A DNA stretch of 24,366 nt from Candidatus Poribacteria bacterium (GTDB lineage: Bacteria; Poribacteria; WGA-4E; UBA9662). A model generated the notes under the pieces. That model made no database searches and had not been told where the DNA came from. It worked only from the letters and a program-made list of their open reading frames with translations. The stretch covers positions 3,988 to 28,353 of the forward strand of contig PACG01000178.1 in the NCBI GenBank assembly GCA_002699335.1. Direction: 5' to 3'. Shown here in pieces: positions 7,027 to 14,766 of this stretch. The translations under genes were made by a program, and so were the position numbers. Position 1 is the stretch's first letter, and each line of letters opens with the position of its first letter.

Positions 7027-7445
7027 GCTGAAGCCGAGCAAGCGGAAGAGGCGTTACCTGACAAGCGATTTGAGAGCGATGAAATGTTTCAGAAGGCGGA
7101 GGAAAGAAGGGAAACTCCATTCCGATCTGGATGATCCGCCCCGCTGTAGGGCCAACAGATAACCTGGTCATAGCGCCTATGACCACGAGCGGTCAGCGAT
7201 TGTTGGGGCGGTTGGGCAAGACAGTGGTCTAGTGCGCTGGCGGATGGCTAGTCGCACGGACTAACAAACCCTCGAAGCTCACGTTCACAAATACACTTTG
7301 TCTGGTACCCACCAAGTCCACACGGATGAATAGAATGGCAACAATTGCATCATTCGCCAATAAGCCACCGTGTGTGATTCCAAAAAAGAAGTGGGCTCGG
7401 GATGACGGTGGCGATTATGCTGTAGAGTCAATATTCGTATTCTGA
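7027..7445 (+). mobile_element. Degenerate IS1595/ISXO2-like transposase
   Basis: Conceptual translation across frameshifts and stops gives the core of an IS1595-family DDE transposase. FESDEMFQ carries the first catalytic Asp, followed by DLDDPPRCRANR, ERSAIVGAVGQDSG, TLEAHVHKYTLSGT, then VHTDE with the second Asp, and TVCDSKK continuing in another frame as KKWARDDGGDYAVE. The third catalytic residue and the C-terminus are missing. At least four in-frame stops and two frameshifts are present, so it is dead. No terminal inverted repeats or target duplication could be identified by eye. The family call rests on motif order and spacing remembered from IS1595 members. Confidence 0.7.
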
Positions 7446-7507
7446 TCAGCCAACACGGAGGTCGACAGATGTTTCCTGGGCTATTACCATCCGTGAATGA
7501 TGACAAC

Positions 7508-7513
7508 AGGAGG
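7508..7513 (+). promoter_or_regulatory. Ribosome binding site fixing a GTG start
   Basis: AGGAGG lies 6 bases before GTG 7520. This favours GTG 7520 over the ATG at 7469, which would add 17 residues unlike the family's N-terminus. Confidence 0.8.
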
Positions 7514-7519
7514 AAAACG

Positions 7520-8665
7520 GTGAAAATAACGAATGTTAAAGCGACCACCCTAAAAGGGTACAAAGACTGGAACTTTGTTCGAATCGAAACAGATGAAGGG
7601 ATCATGGGACTAGGTGAAGCACATCCCGGTGAGGGAATCACAGATGTGATTGTGAAACGGCTCAAGCCTTTGCTGGTGGGTAAAGATCCTTTAAATGTTG
7701 AGCCACTTTATCACCATATGATTGATCGAACGACTGGTCAATCTGTGGGCGGGACAATGTTGGGGGCCATTGGCGGGGTAGAAACCGCTCTATGGGATCT
7801 AGCAGGTAAGGTGCTGAAGGTGCCCATTTACCAACTTCTGGGCGGCAAATATCGCGATCGATTGCGGCTCTATGCTGACGTTGGACGTGGAAGTGGGGGA
7901 ATCGATACGCCGCAGGCTTGGGCACAACGCGCCCGTGAAGGGGTGGCTGACGGATATCAAGCCATCAAGTTTGACATCGATCATTCGGCCGATGAATTGC
8001 AGCACGATCCCGTCAACCGAGGCTTGAGTCTGGCCGAACTGGATAAGATGACCGCCCTAGTAGCCGCAGTACGGGAGGCGGTAGGAGATGATATCGATGT
8101 CTGCATTGATTGCCACGGTCTATACAATGTGCGTGATGTGTTGCTGTTAGCCCAACGGTTAGAACCCTTTAATCTGATGTTTCTGGAAGATCCTGTGCCA
8201 CCGGAGAACATTGATGCGATGGGCAAGGTAACCGCTTCAACATCGATCCCCATCTGTACAGGCGAGTGGGTACATCGACGAGATGGTTTTCGACGTTTGA
8301 TCCAGGAACAGGCTTGTGATATGCTGCACGTTGACGTTTCGGCTACAGGCGGGATTCTGGAAGCGAAGAAGATTGCTGATTTGGCAGATTTGTACTATAT
8401 GCCTTTTGCCGCACATAATATTGTTTCGCCGTTGGGGATGGTGGCCGCCGCACACGTCTGTGCCGCAGTGCGGAACTTGCATAGTATGGAGTTACCCTAT
8501 CACGCCGATCAGGTTTCCTGGCGTTGGGAGCTAGTACAATCAAAAGAAACGATGATTCAGGATGGTCAGTTCGTTGTGCCAGATGGGCCGGGTCTTGGTG
8601 TTGAATTGAACGAGACGATTTTTAGGGCGCATTTAAAGCAAGGATATAGCTTTTTTGATGACTAA
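7520..8665 (+). CDS. Mandelate racemase/muconate lactonizing enzyme family protein (acid-sugar dehydratase-like)
   Basis: 381 residues from GTG 7520, beginning MKITNVKATT like other enolase-superfamily proteins. The lid domain (about 1-115) is followed by the TIM barrel. Expected residues are present: Lys150 (KFD), metal ligands Asp197 (CIDCHG), Glu223 (LEDP) and Glu249 (GEW), and catalytic His299 (AHN). These proteins abstract the alpha proton of a sugar-acid carboxylate, usually leading to dehydration; the pattern resembles D-galactonate or similar aldonate dehydratases, but the substrate cannot be assigned. It follows a dead transposase and overlaps a small downstream ORF by eight bases. 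It is an intact gene in an otherwise decayed neighbourhood. Confidence 0.88.
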   Translation: MKITNVKATTLKGYKDWNFVRIETDEGIMGLGEAHPGEGITDVIVKRLKPLLVGKDPLNVEPLYHHMIDRTTGQSVGGTMLGAIGGVETALWDLAGKVLKVPIYQLLGGKYRDRLRLYADVGRGSGGIDTPQAWAQRAREGVADGYQAIKFDIDHSADELQHDPVNRGLSLAELDKMTALVAAVREAVGDDIDVCIDCHGLYNVRDVLLLAQRLEPFNLMFLEDPVPPENIDAMGKVTASTSIPICTGEWVHRRDGFRRLIQEQACDMLHVDVSATGGILEAKKIADLADLYYMPFAAHNIVSPLGMVAAAHVCAAVRNLHSMELPYHADQVSWRWELVQSKETMIQDGQFVVPDGPGLGVELNETIFRAHLKQGYSFFDD

Positions 8666-8828
8666 ACGTGACATGCTCGTTGGACGAAGTCAACGCCCAA
8701 TCGTTGTTATACCTTGGCCGATGCCACGGATACATTTTTACAGGTTGCGAACCCAGGTTGAGTCACTCGGTCACCACTATCAGATGGTACGGAGCGTGCA
8801 AGAGTTGAATCGTTTTTTGGACCTATAA
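8658..8828 (+). CDS. Small ORF overlapping the dehydratase stop (56 codons)
   Basis: The ATG at 8658 lies within ATGACTAA, so it overlaps the upstream stop and could be read by translational coupling. The product begins MTKRDMLVGRSQRPIVVIPW and ends RSVQELNRFLDL. It is basic, has no signal or membrane segment, and I do not recognise it. The arrangement is what a real downstream operon gene would show, but the short length and decayed surroundings allow it to be the N-terminal stub of a truncated gene. Confidence 0.4.
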   Translation: MTKRDMLVGRSQRPIVVIPWPMPRIHFYRLRTQVESLGHHYQMVRSVQELNRFLDL

Positions 8829-8840
8829 GTCAGTCTTTGG

Positions 8841-8978
8841 CTAAGGCTTGATAAGGCCAGCCATGATGTCGGCCATCGCTTCTAGACCAACCGACACCTG
8901 TATTCGGTTGTGTCCACCATCTAACTTTTCCTCCAGATGTTCGACCACCACCAGCGATCGAACATCGCCTAAACTGCC
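8841..8978 (-). pseudogene. Possible C-terminal remnant of a lost gene
   Basis: On the minus strand, an uninterrupted 45-codon frame reads GSLGDVRSLVVVEHLEEKLDG..., then GLEAMADIMAGLIKP and TAG. It looks like an ordered protein C-terminus (a beta strand, then amphipathic helix). No start is visible: an in-frame TGA lies directly upstream. It overlaps the left part of the Rieske remnant on the other strand, so at most one can be correct there. Family unknown. Confidence 0.25.
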
Positions 8979-9192
8979 TCACGGTTTGCAGGGCTGGGAA
9001 TTCGATATCCGCACCGGCCAATCCTGGGTTGATCTAGCTAAAACGCGGGCGTGAAGTTGTGAGGTCTCGCTTAAAGATGAGGCTACGACCTTGGCAAATG
9101 AGACCGCAAGCAGCGAACGTCAAAAAGGGTTGGATGCGGCAGAGACGTATGATGTTTCGGTTGAGAAACAGTATGTAGTGGTAGAAGTTTAG
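8979..9192 (+). pseudogene. Decayed Rieske [2Fe-2S] ferredoxin-like gene
   Basis: The frame ending at TAG 9190-9192 reads GWEFDIRTGQSWVDLAKTRA, then TGA at 9052-9054, then continues in the same frame to AAETYDVSVEKQYVVVEV. This matches the C-terminal half of small Rieske ferredoxins of dioxygenase or nitrite-reductase type (HGWxFDIRTGxSW ... YxVxVExxYVVVEV). The second cluster-binding motif, normally CPWHGW, is degraded, and the first is not recognisable upstream, so no Fe-S cluster could be bound. It converges on the aldo/keto reductase gene with a four-base overlap, so the original gene end seems preserved. Confidence 0.65.
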
Positions 9193-10196
9193 GTCGACTG
9201 CTCCGTATCCACATACGTCGACACACCCTCCTCAGCAAAAATACGATCAATCTCAGCCCGGTCAATCTCCGTCAAACGCCAATCCGCTGCCGCGACATTT
9301 TCCTTCAATTCGTGTTCATTGCGCATCCCAACTAGCCCAACCGTCACCGCTGGATTACCGAGCAGCCAAGCGATCGCTAATTGCGGCACCGATTTGTTGT
9401 ACCCGCCTGCTAGTTCTTTCAACCGCTCGACAACCCGTAATTCCTTTAGAAAATTCTCGGACTCAAATAAGGGTAAGCCAAAGGCATTGCCTCTGCTGCG
9501 CCAATCCCACTCAACAAAGGAAGTTTTGGGCGTAAAAGCACCCGTAAGCAGACCGAAGGCCAAGCTACCATAGGCCATATATCCGATCCCCTGCTGCAAA
9601 CAGTAGGGCAAAACCTGGGCCTCCATACGGCGATCAAACATATTATAGCCAACCTGGTTGGCAGTCAGATGACCATACTGCTCACATTCGGCCATCATCG
9701 GGACATTGTAATTCGAGACACCGTAATGGCGTATCTTGCCCGCCGTCTTAAGCGCTTCCAACGCCCCAATCGTCTCTTCGTGTGGTGTCTTGTGATCGGG
9801 CCAATGGATCAACATCAGGTCGATATAATCGGTGTTGAGGCGCCTCAGGCAGCCTTCGGTACGCTCTGTAATGTAGGTAGGTGAGGCATTTCGACCAGAG
9901 ATGGCATTGTCGCCTTTCAGGTTAGGATCATGGTGAAAAGTGAAGCCAACCTTGGTGACCACCACCGCATCCTTGCGACGATCGCCCAACCCTTTCTGCA
10001 GCAGTTCCTCCGATGTGTATGGGCCGTAAACTTCGGCCGTATCAAACAGGGTTATGTCGTGATCAATCGCCATTTGCACTGCGCGTACCGCATCTTGAAT
10101 ATCGATCTCACCATATTGGGTCGTTCCCATCTCCCAGGTACCAAAACCAACAGCTGAGCAACGTAAATCGGTGTTACCAAAATCTCGGTATTCCAT
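9189..10196 (-). CDS. Aldo/keto reductase
   Basis: 335-residue NADPH-dependent oxidoreductase with a (beta/alpha)8 barrel. The catalytic tetrad is complete: Asp52 and Tyr57 in FDTAEVYG, Lys82 in VTKVG and His131 in IHWPD. The YGVSNY segment after strand 5 and GLVGMRNEHEL near 285-295, which binds the cofactor phosphate, are also present. Such enzymes reduce aldehydes or sugar ketones; the substrate is open. The ATG at 10196 has GGAGG five bases upstream. A 12-bp palindrome flanked by direct repeats lies immediately before that site and may be an operator. The gene is intact although both neighbours are broken. Confidence 0.9.
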   Translation of the reverse strand: MEYRDFGNTDLRCSAVGFGTWEMGTTQYGEIDIQDAVRAVQMAIDHDITLFDTAEVYGPYTSEELLQKGLGDRRKDAVVVTKVGFTFHHDPNLKGDNAISGRNASPTYITERTEGCLRRLNTDYIDLMLIHWPDHKTPHEETIGALEALKTAGKIRHYGVSNYNVPMMAECEQYGHLTANQVGYNMFDRRMEAQVLPYCLQQGIGYMAYGSLAFGLLTGAFTPKTSFVEWDWRSRGNAFGLPLFESENFLKELRVVERLKELAGGYNKSVPQLAIAWLLGNPAVTVGLVGMRNEHELKENVAAADWRLTEIDRAEIDRIFAEEGVSTYVDTEQST

Positions 10197-10206
10197 TACT
10201 ACCTCC

Positions 10207-10240
10207 GAATTAAGAATCCGCTATATAGCGTAGAATTAAG
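10207..10240 (-). promoter_or_regulatory. Candidate operator upstream of the aldo/keto reductase
   Basis: CGCTATATAGCG (10219-10230) is a perfect 12-bp palindrome, flanked by two copies of GAATTAAG in direct orientation at 10207-10214 and 10233-10240. It lies directly upstream of the ribosome binding site. Protein binding is inferred; the palindrome has no loop and so is not an RNA hairpin. Confidence 0.4.
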
Positions 10241-10254
10241 GGTTATAGGAACGA

Positions 10255-10556
10255 CAAACTATGGGTGATTTCATAGGAATTACGCGGTATTTTCATGATT
10301 TGGGCTACATTGACTGGCCTAGAGAACCGACGCAAACAGGTCGCTGGAAAGCCAAATCCTTTCTACATCCGCTTCCAGTTGCCGCTGATTCGCCTGGGAT
10401 TCATGCCAACCAGTGGCACCTGGCGAATAGCAAACGTAACCGTAGCTGGATGACAGTCATCGGCTATTTGCCAATACCTTCGATTCCTTCGTGAGTGAGC
10501 ACACGCATAAGGCGAGTCTTTCCAATGGGAATGGTTGGAACTGCGGTAATTTTCAT
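10255..10556 (-). pseudogene. Broken N-terminus of an enolase-superfamily (MR/MLE) gene
   Basis: ATG 10556, with AAGGAG 11 bases upstream, starts MKITAVPTIPIGKT and continues RVLTHEGIEGIGK before TAG at 10464-10466. In another frame the family pattern resumes: HPATVTFAIRQVPLVGMNP, then RRISGNWKRM and a stop. This matches the lid domain of mandelate-racemase-type proteins (ATV.AIR...L.G.(D/N)P..I...W..M). Beyond that the sequence is unrecognisable and the whole barrel is missing. It sits 94 bp downstream of the PyrK-like gene on the same strand, so it was probably the last gene of that operon. It is dead by frameshift, stops and truncation. Confidence 0.65.
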
Positions 10557-10650
10557 GGTTCGTTTATCTCCTTGGTTGAATATCTTTCGCTAGAAACCAT
10601 AGGACTAGCAGTGGGAAGTGAGGAGGAGTGGTGCGTTGGCCATTTGGAGA

Positions 10651-11469
10651 CTAGTCCCAGATTATTTGTTGGCTTAAAAAAACTGGGCCTTCGATACAAA
10701 CACGCTGATATTCATACAGCGGGTCGCCGCTCTGATCTTGGTCCTCTCCTTCCAGCCGAACTTTGCAAACACATCCTAGGCATACACCCAAGGCACACCC
10801 CATCCGGTTTTCCATCGCTACCTGACACAGCACATTGAATTGTTGGCAGATTTCGACCACGGCTTTGAGCATACCGTATGGGCCACAGGTGAAGACAGTT
10901 GGGAGTTGGGCGTTTTGCTGAGCTAAGGTTGTTAATAAGAGTTCGGTGACGAAGCCGTGGTGCCCAGTACTCCCATTATCGGTAGCGATTTGAGACTGAA
11001 TACCGATTTTCTGTAGATCAGCCATACTTAACAGTCGTGCTTGATTCATTGCCCCAACCAGAACGTCCGTCCTGATTTTTCGTTTTTGGAGTGCGGAAAC
11101 CAGGAGCATCAAGGAGGCAATTCCGGCACCGCCTCCTACGACGACAGCCAGATCAAGGCTTTCATCAATGGTAAAAGGATTGCCTAACGGCCCGAGCACC
11201 TGGAGTGAATCGCCTGCACACATTCTGGAAAGGATCGAGGTTCCTTCACCAATTACCTGGTAGAGCATCGAGATCTGTGTGCCTTCAACACTATAGATAG
11301 TAAAAGGTCGCCGTAACAACAGGCCAGATCCCTGGTCGAACAGTACATGGATAAACTGCCCTGGCAGTGCAGAGGTCGCAATCTCTGGACAGTCGCAATA
11401 GAGTAGATAGTGGTCTTCTGCCACCTGTCGGTTAGACAGGATAGTCGTTTTCAGATTGTGTTTTTTCAT
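10651..11469 (-). CDS. PyrK-like FAD/[2Fe-2S] electron-transfer protein
   Basis: 272 residues, full length for PyrK, the electron-transfer subunit of NAD-dependent dihydroorotate dehydrogenase. FAD-binding RRPF is at 53-56, the nucleotide-binding GGGAGIA at 112-118, and CGPYGML at 195-201. The [2Fe-2S] cysteines are Cys225, Cys230, Cys233 and Cys258, spaced as in PyrK. No pyrD is near; instead it follows the DUF6785-type membrane protein gene by 73 bp and precedes a broken MR-family gene. It may serve pyrimidine synthesis in trans, or pass electrons from NAD(P)H to another enzyme of the cluster. The ATG at 11469 has only AAAGAG directly abutting. Confidence 0.85.
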   Translation of the reverse strand: MKKHNLKTTILSNRQVAEDHYLLYCDCPEIATSALPGQFIHVLFDQGSGLLLRRPFTIYSVEGTQISMLYQVIGEGTSILSRMCAGDSLQVLGPLGNPFTIDESLDLAVVVGGGAGIASLMLLVSALQKRKIRTDVLVGAMNQARLLSMADLQKIGIQSQIATDNGSTGHHGFVTELLLTTLAQQNAQLPTVFTCGPYGMLKAVVEICQQFNVLCQVAMENRMGCALGVCLGCVCKVRLEGEDQDQSGDPLYEYQRVCIEGPVFLSQQIIWD

Positions 11470-11542
11470 CTCTTTTAAGTGCTTTTAATTCTGGTCAACA
11501 TGATAAACGATGGACCGGCCAACTGGCAAAGCGAAATCGTAA

Positions 11543-13492
11543 TTATGGCCAGGGGAAGAAAGGAGCAGAAGCACGGGTGAGATAGCTGATTAAAGTCCAG
11601 ACAACGGACATGCTAAACTCACCAAAAATCAAGCCTAGAAAAAAGGGGCGAACCTGTCGATATTTCTGGATGCCGCCCAGCCGTAAGACGACCGATTTAG
11701 TGATCCAGGCAATCAGAATCGGAAACCAAAAGACGATTAGCGTCCAGGAACCTGACAAGGCATAGCCAAGTGGTTGCAATGGCCACCACCAATAAGCCAT
11801 TCGACATAAGACCAATATCGTTGTCACCGCCAAGCCGAGGCCAAAGAAAATCGGCGCAGCGAAATTGTAGCCGGATTCGAAACCTTCAATGGCTGCGATG
11901 TTGTCCCGAAAGGCCCAGAGGGAGTTACCTCTATACGCGTAGGAATACATATAGTTACCACCGTATTTATATGGGAGATAAGTCTGGACTAGAGCAGCAC
12001 AGCAGAAGGCAATCAGAATGGCAATCGCTAAAGCCAATAGTAAAGACCTACGGTCGAGTTTGACACCATCGCTGATCTTCAGGCCATCCAAGAACCCGGT
12101 CAGGACCAGACCTCTCAAATCTCGGGCAAAGATGGCATCAAAAAAGCTGAGAATGGTCAGATTTTTTGCTCCCAGAGAAGACTTAGTGGCTACCAGTTGG
12201 TACATATCGATGGGACGGAAAGAGGTCTCAGTCATCAACATGCCTGCTTCAGCTGTACTTCTTGCCATCACAATGGCTACCAGGCCAACAATAATCAAAA
12301 TTTCAAAAATGGCGAATATCGGACTCATCCCGGCCCAGACTAGCCAGATAGCAGCCCCTGTCAAGCTAAGGATGAAGCCCCAAACGGCAACTGGTAGCAG
12401 TTGGTCTTGATCAGACTGGTTCTGGCGAGAGGAAAAGAACGATCTAAATACACGTTGTTTAAGATAGGGCCAGCTAGTATAAAGATAGCTAATCACCAAC
12501 ACGCAATAGGCGCCCGCCACCTGATAGCCAATATGCAAACGAGTGGGGTAAAGCGGCATCCCGCTGACTCGGAGCCCCAACAGAGCAGCGATAATATCCT
12601 GCAGGCGCGTCAGCCAAAAGAAGAACCAAAGGCTGAAGAGAAGTTGAGTGGGCAGGAGATAGAAAAATCCAACGGCGGCAAAGGAGAGAAACAGCGGCGT
12701 ATAAGAGATAGCGTTCCACGGCTTTTCGGTAAAAAAACGGTTGAGCGAGTATCTGAGCGACAGGAATGGGACCTGAGGGAAGATCTGGTGCAGACCGTTC
12801 AGGCTAAAGATCAGGGCTGGAATGGCGAAGCCGAGCCAGACGTACGGCTGGCGAAAAAAGTTACGACCAGATGAGACAAATTCGAGTGGCAGTTGGGTCA
12901 AAGGGAAAGAAAGCTTTTCGTTTTCGATCCATTGTCGGCGAAGGACCAGCGCTAGACAAAGATAGGCAAAGAAGATCAACAGGGTCAGTAGTCCCCAGAT
13001 TAGGATGGGGATGGTCCACTGTTGCCACGGAATCGAGCCGAGATCGTCGATCTGCTCGTAGAAGTCGATGCTGATGGGTTGTGGCGCCAGCACCTGGGGA
13101 TCGAAAGGAACCAACCACGGTTTGATATGGGGGAAGAAAAGTTCCGCCCAGTTGTTGGTCGGATTGGCGAAGTAATTAACGGAAACCAGGACGGGTAATA
13201 GTTTCTCCATTAATCCCCGCGATGAGATCATAGAGGCGATTACCATCATACAGTAGGTCAACATCAGTTCCTGTTGGCTCAAAGCTAGGCGTTGGATCCA
13301 CGGCTGAATCAGTCGGTTACCGATCACCAGAAAAAAGAAGAGACCAATGACAACAGGCGGAAATTGAAGAAAGCCAATCTGGACATTGGCGATGACTAAC
13401 TCAGCGTAAGAAACAATTCCAACAACCAGAACAACCAGACAGATGCCGAGGATGAGAGCCCGAGGTGTAATTCTCGAATGATTGGAGTGCAT
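11543..13492 (-). CDS. DUF6785/DUF6784-type multi-pass membrane protein
   Basis: 649 residues with about a dozen or more hydrophobic segments spread over the whole length, starting near residues 12-30. Conserved-looking loops include LSQQELMLTYCM (72-83), a LVLRRQWIENEKLSFPLTQLP segment after the fourth or fifth span, and MARSTAEAGMLMTE in the middle. This order matches a large membrane family I know as DUF6785 (N-terminal) plus DUF6784 (C-terminal), common in Poribacteria and Planctomycetes and of unknown function. The setting between sugar-acid and flavoprotein genes suggests transport, but that is inference. The ATG at 13492 is 18 bp after the dehydratase stop. Confidence 0.75.
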   Translation of the reverse strand: MHSNHSRITPRALILGICLVVLVVGIVSYAELVIANVQIGFLQFPPVVIGLFFFLVIGNRLIQPWIQRLALSQQELMLTYCMMVIASMISSRGLMEKLLPVLVSVNYFANPTNNWAELFFPHIKPWLVPFDPQVLAPQPISIDFYEQIDDLGSIPWQQWTIPILIWGLLTLLIFFAYLCLALVLRRQWIENEKLSFPLTQLPLEFVSSGRNFFRQPYVWLGFAIPALIFSLNGLHQIFPQVPFLSLRYSLNRFFTEKPWNAISYTPLFLSFAAVGFFYLLPTQLLFSLWFFFWLTRLQDIIAALLGLRVSGMPLYPTRLHIGYQVAGAYCVLVISYLYTSWPYLKQRVFRSFFSSRQNQSDQDQLLPVAVWGFILSLTGAAIWLVWAGMSPIFAIFEILIIVGLVAIVMARSTAEAGMLMTETSFRPIDMYQLVATKSSLGAKNLTILSFFDAIFARDLRGLVLTGFLDGLKISDGVKLDRRSLLLALAIAILIAFCCAALVQTYLPYKYGGNYMYSYAYRGNSLWAFRDNIAAIEGFESGYNFAAPIFFGLGLAVTTILVLCRMAYWWWPLQPLGYALSGSWTLIVFWFPILIAWITKSVVLRLGGIQKYRQVRPFFLGLIFGEFSMSVVWTLISYLTRASAPFFPWP

Positions 13493-13510
13493 CCTCTTAA
13501 GTGCTGGTAA

Positions 13511-14692
13511 TTAGAGAACGATTTCAGCCGCTCGAAACTTTTCAAGTGCATCTAAGTTGAGTTCGATGCCCAGTCCGGGTTTATCCGGTAATGATAGAAC
13601 ACCATCGTTCATGCTCAGACCATCGTCAGCCAGTTCGGTGCGGAGAGGTGAGTCTGTTAGATCAGCCGGCAGGTACTCGATGAAAGGGCAGTGTGGGATG
13701 GCGGCTGCTAGGTGAGCAGAAGCGGCAATACCGATACCAGAGTTCCAGCAGTGGGGGACGATCAAACGCCCTCGATCTTCTGCCATGTGGCAAACCCGCA
13801 TCGCTTCGGTCAGGCCACCCACCCGACCCACATCGGGTTGGGCCACGTCGACTTTGCCAGTATCCATCAACTCCAGAAATTCGAGCCGGTGATTGAGCCA
13901 TTCGCCGGCGGCAATACGCATTGGTGCCTCCCGGGCCAGGATGGCATACCCTTCCAGGTTATCGACCCGCAGTGGTGTTTCCAGAAAAAATAGATCCAAG
14001 TGTTCCCAGTGCCGGATGGTTCGGAGCGCACTTTTGGCATCCCGCCACAGATACTGAACGTCCACCATCAAGGCAAACTCTTTGCCCACTGCTTCCCTGC
14101 AGGCGACGATGATTTCGGTCATCTCCTCGTCTGTTCCCTGCAAGCCGGTGTGGGCATAGGGACCGCCCAGCGTGCACTCAAGTTTGGCTGCCTGGAAGCC
14201 GTGCGATCTGGTGAGCAACAACCACTTGACCAAGCTATCCCGATACTGCTCGACCGTACTGCCGTGTGGTTGGAGGCTAGCGTAGGGAACAATATGGTCC
14301 ACTTGAGCACCGCCTAGCAATTTATAAACGGGTTGGTTGAGAGCTTTGCCCTTAATGTCCCACAACGCCATGTCAATGGCACCGATGGCGCACATGCCAG
14401 CCCCGCGCCGGGTGCTCATACAGGTGCCGACATACATTTTTTGCCACAGGGCAGAGGTTTGGAGCGGATCCTGACCGATTAGCAGGTCCTTAATACCCAA
14501 GGCCATGGAGTGTGAGCCGGGTGATTCGATGACCGATTTAGCAATCCAGGGACCGGTATCGGTTTCTCCTACCCCGGTGATGCCTTCGTCGGTATGTACT
14601 ACCACCACGATATTGTCCTGAGATGAACTGGTGGCATCTTCTCTCAAATCCGGTGCCACCACGATGTAGGATTCAATGTCTGTGATTTTCAA
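13511..14692 (-). CDS. Mandelate racemase/muconate lactonizing enzyme family protein (second copy)
   Basis: 393-residue enolase-superfamily protein. Expected catalytic and metal residues are Lys170 (AAK), Asp211 (VDVQ), Glu238 (LETP), Glu264 (GEW), and the Asp287-His314 dyad (QPDVGR and VPHCWNSG). The PHCWNSG form is typical of dehydratases or cycloisomerases acting on sugar acids; the substrate cannot be named. It is clearly different from the copy at 7520, with a longer N-terminal loop. The start is TTG 14692, chosen because it gives MKITDIES and has GGAG nine bases upstream. It lies between the TIM-barrel gene and the DUF6785-type gene on the same strand, 74 and 18 bp away, so one operon is likely. 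Confidence 0.88.
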   Translation of the reverse strand: MKITDIESYIVVAPDLREDATSSSQDNIVVVVHTDEGITGVGETDTGPWIAKSVIESPGSHSMALGIKDLLIGQDPLQTSALWQKMYVGTCMSTRRGAGMCAIGAIDMALWDIKGKALNQPVYKLLGGAQVDHIVPYASLQPHGSTVEQYRDSLVKWLLLTRSHGFQAAKLECTLGGPYAHTGLQGTDEEMTEIIVACREAVGKEFALMVDVQYLWRDAKSALRTIRHWEHLDLFFLETPLRVDNLEGYAILAREAPMRIAAGEWLNHRLEFLELMDTGKVDVAQPDVGRVGGLTEAMRVCHMAEDRGRLIVPHCWNSGIGIAASAHLAAAIPHCPFIEYLPADLTDSPLRTELADDGLSMNDGVLSLPDKPGLGIELNLDALEKFRAAEIVL

Positions 14693-14766
14693 TTTTGGTT
14701 TCTCCAGAGGCCGTCGTTACCGATTAGATCCGGTTGTCAACCGAAGGCCGGACGACTTACGATTGG

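Noticed and set aside
7469..7519. ATG 7469 as start of the first dehydratase
   Set aside because: AGGAGG sits six bases before GTG 7520, which gives the usual MKIT start; the extra 17 residues do not resemble the family.
10261..10494. 77-codon plus-strand frame from ATG 10261
   Set aside because: It is antisense to the broken MR-family gene, whose conserved motifs are on the minus strand, and it has no ribosome binding site.
12018..12874. Long plus-strand frames opposite the DUF6785-type membrane protein gene
   Set aside because: They are antisense shadows with Arg/Lys/Ser-rich, low-complexity products and no start signals; the minus-strand gene explains the region.
14740..14760. CGGTTG/CAACCG inverted repeat between the dehydratase and TIM-barrel genes
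   Set aside because: Only 6 bp with a one-base centre inside an operon gap; not enough to call an operator or hairpin.
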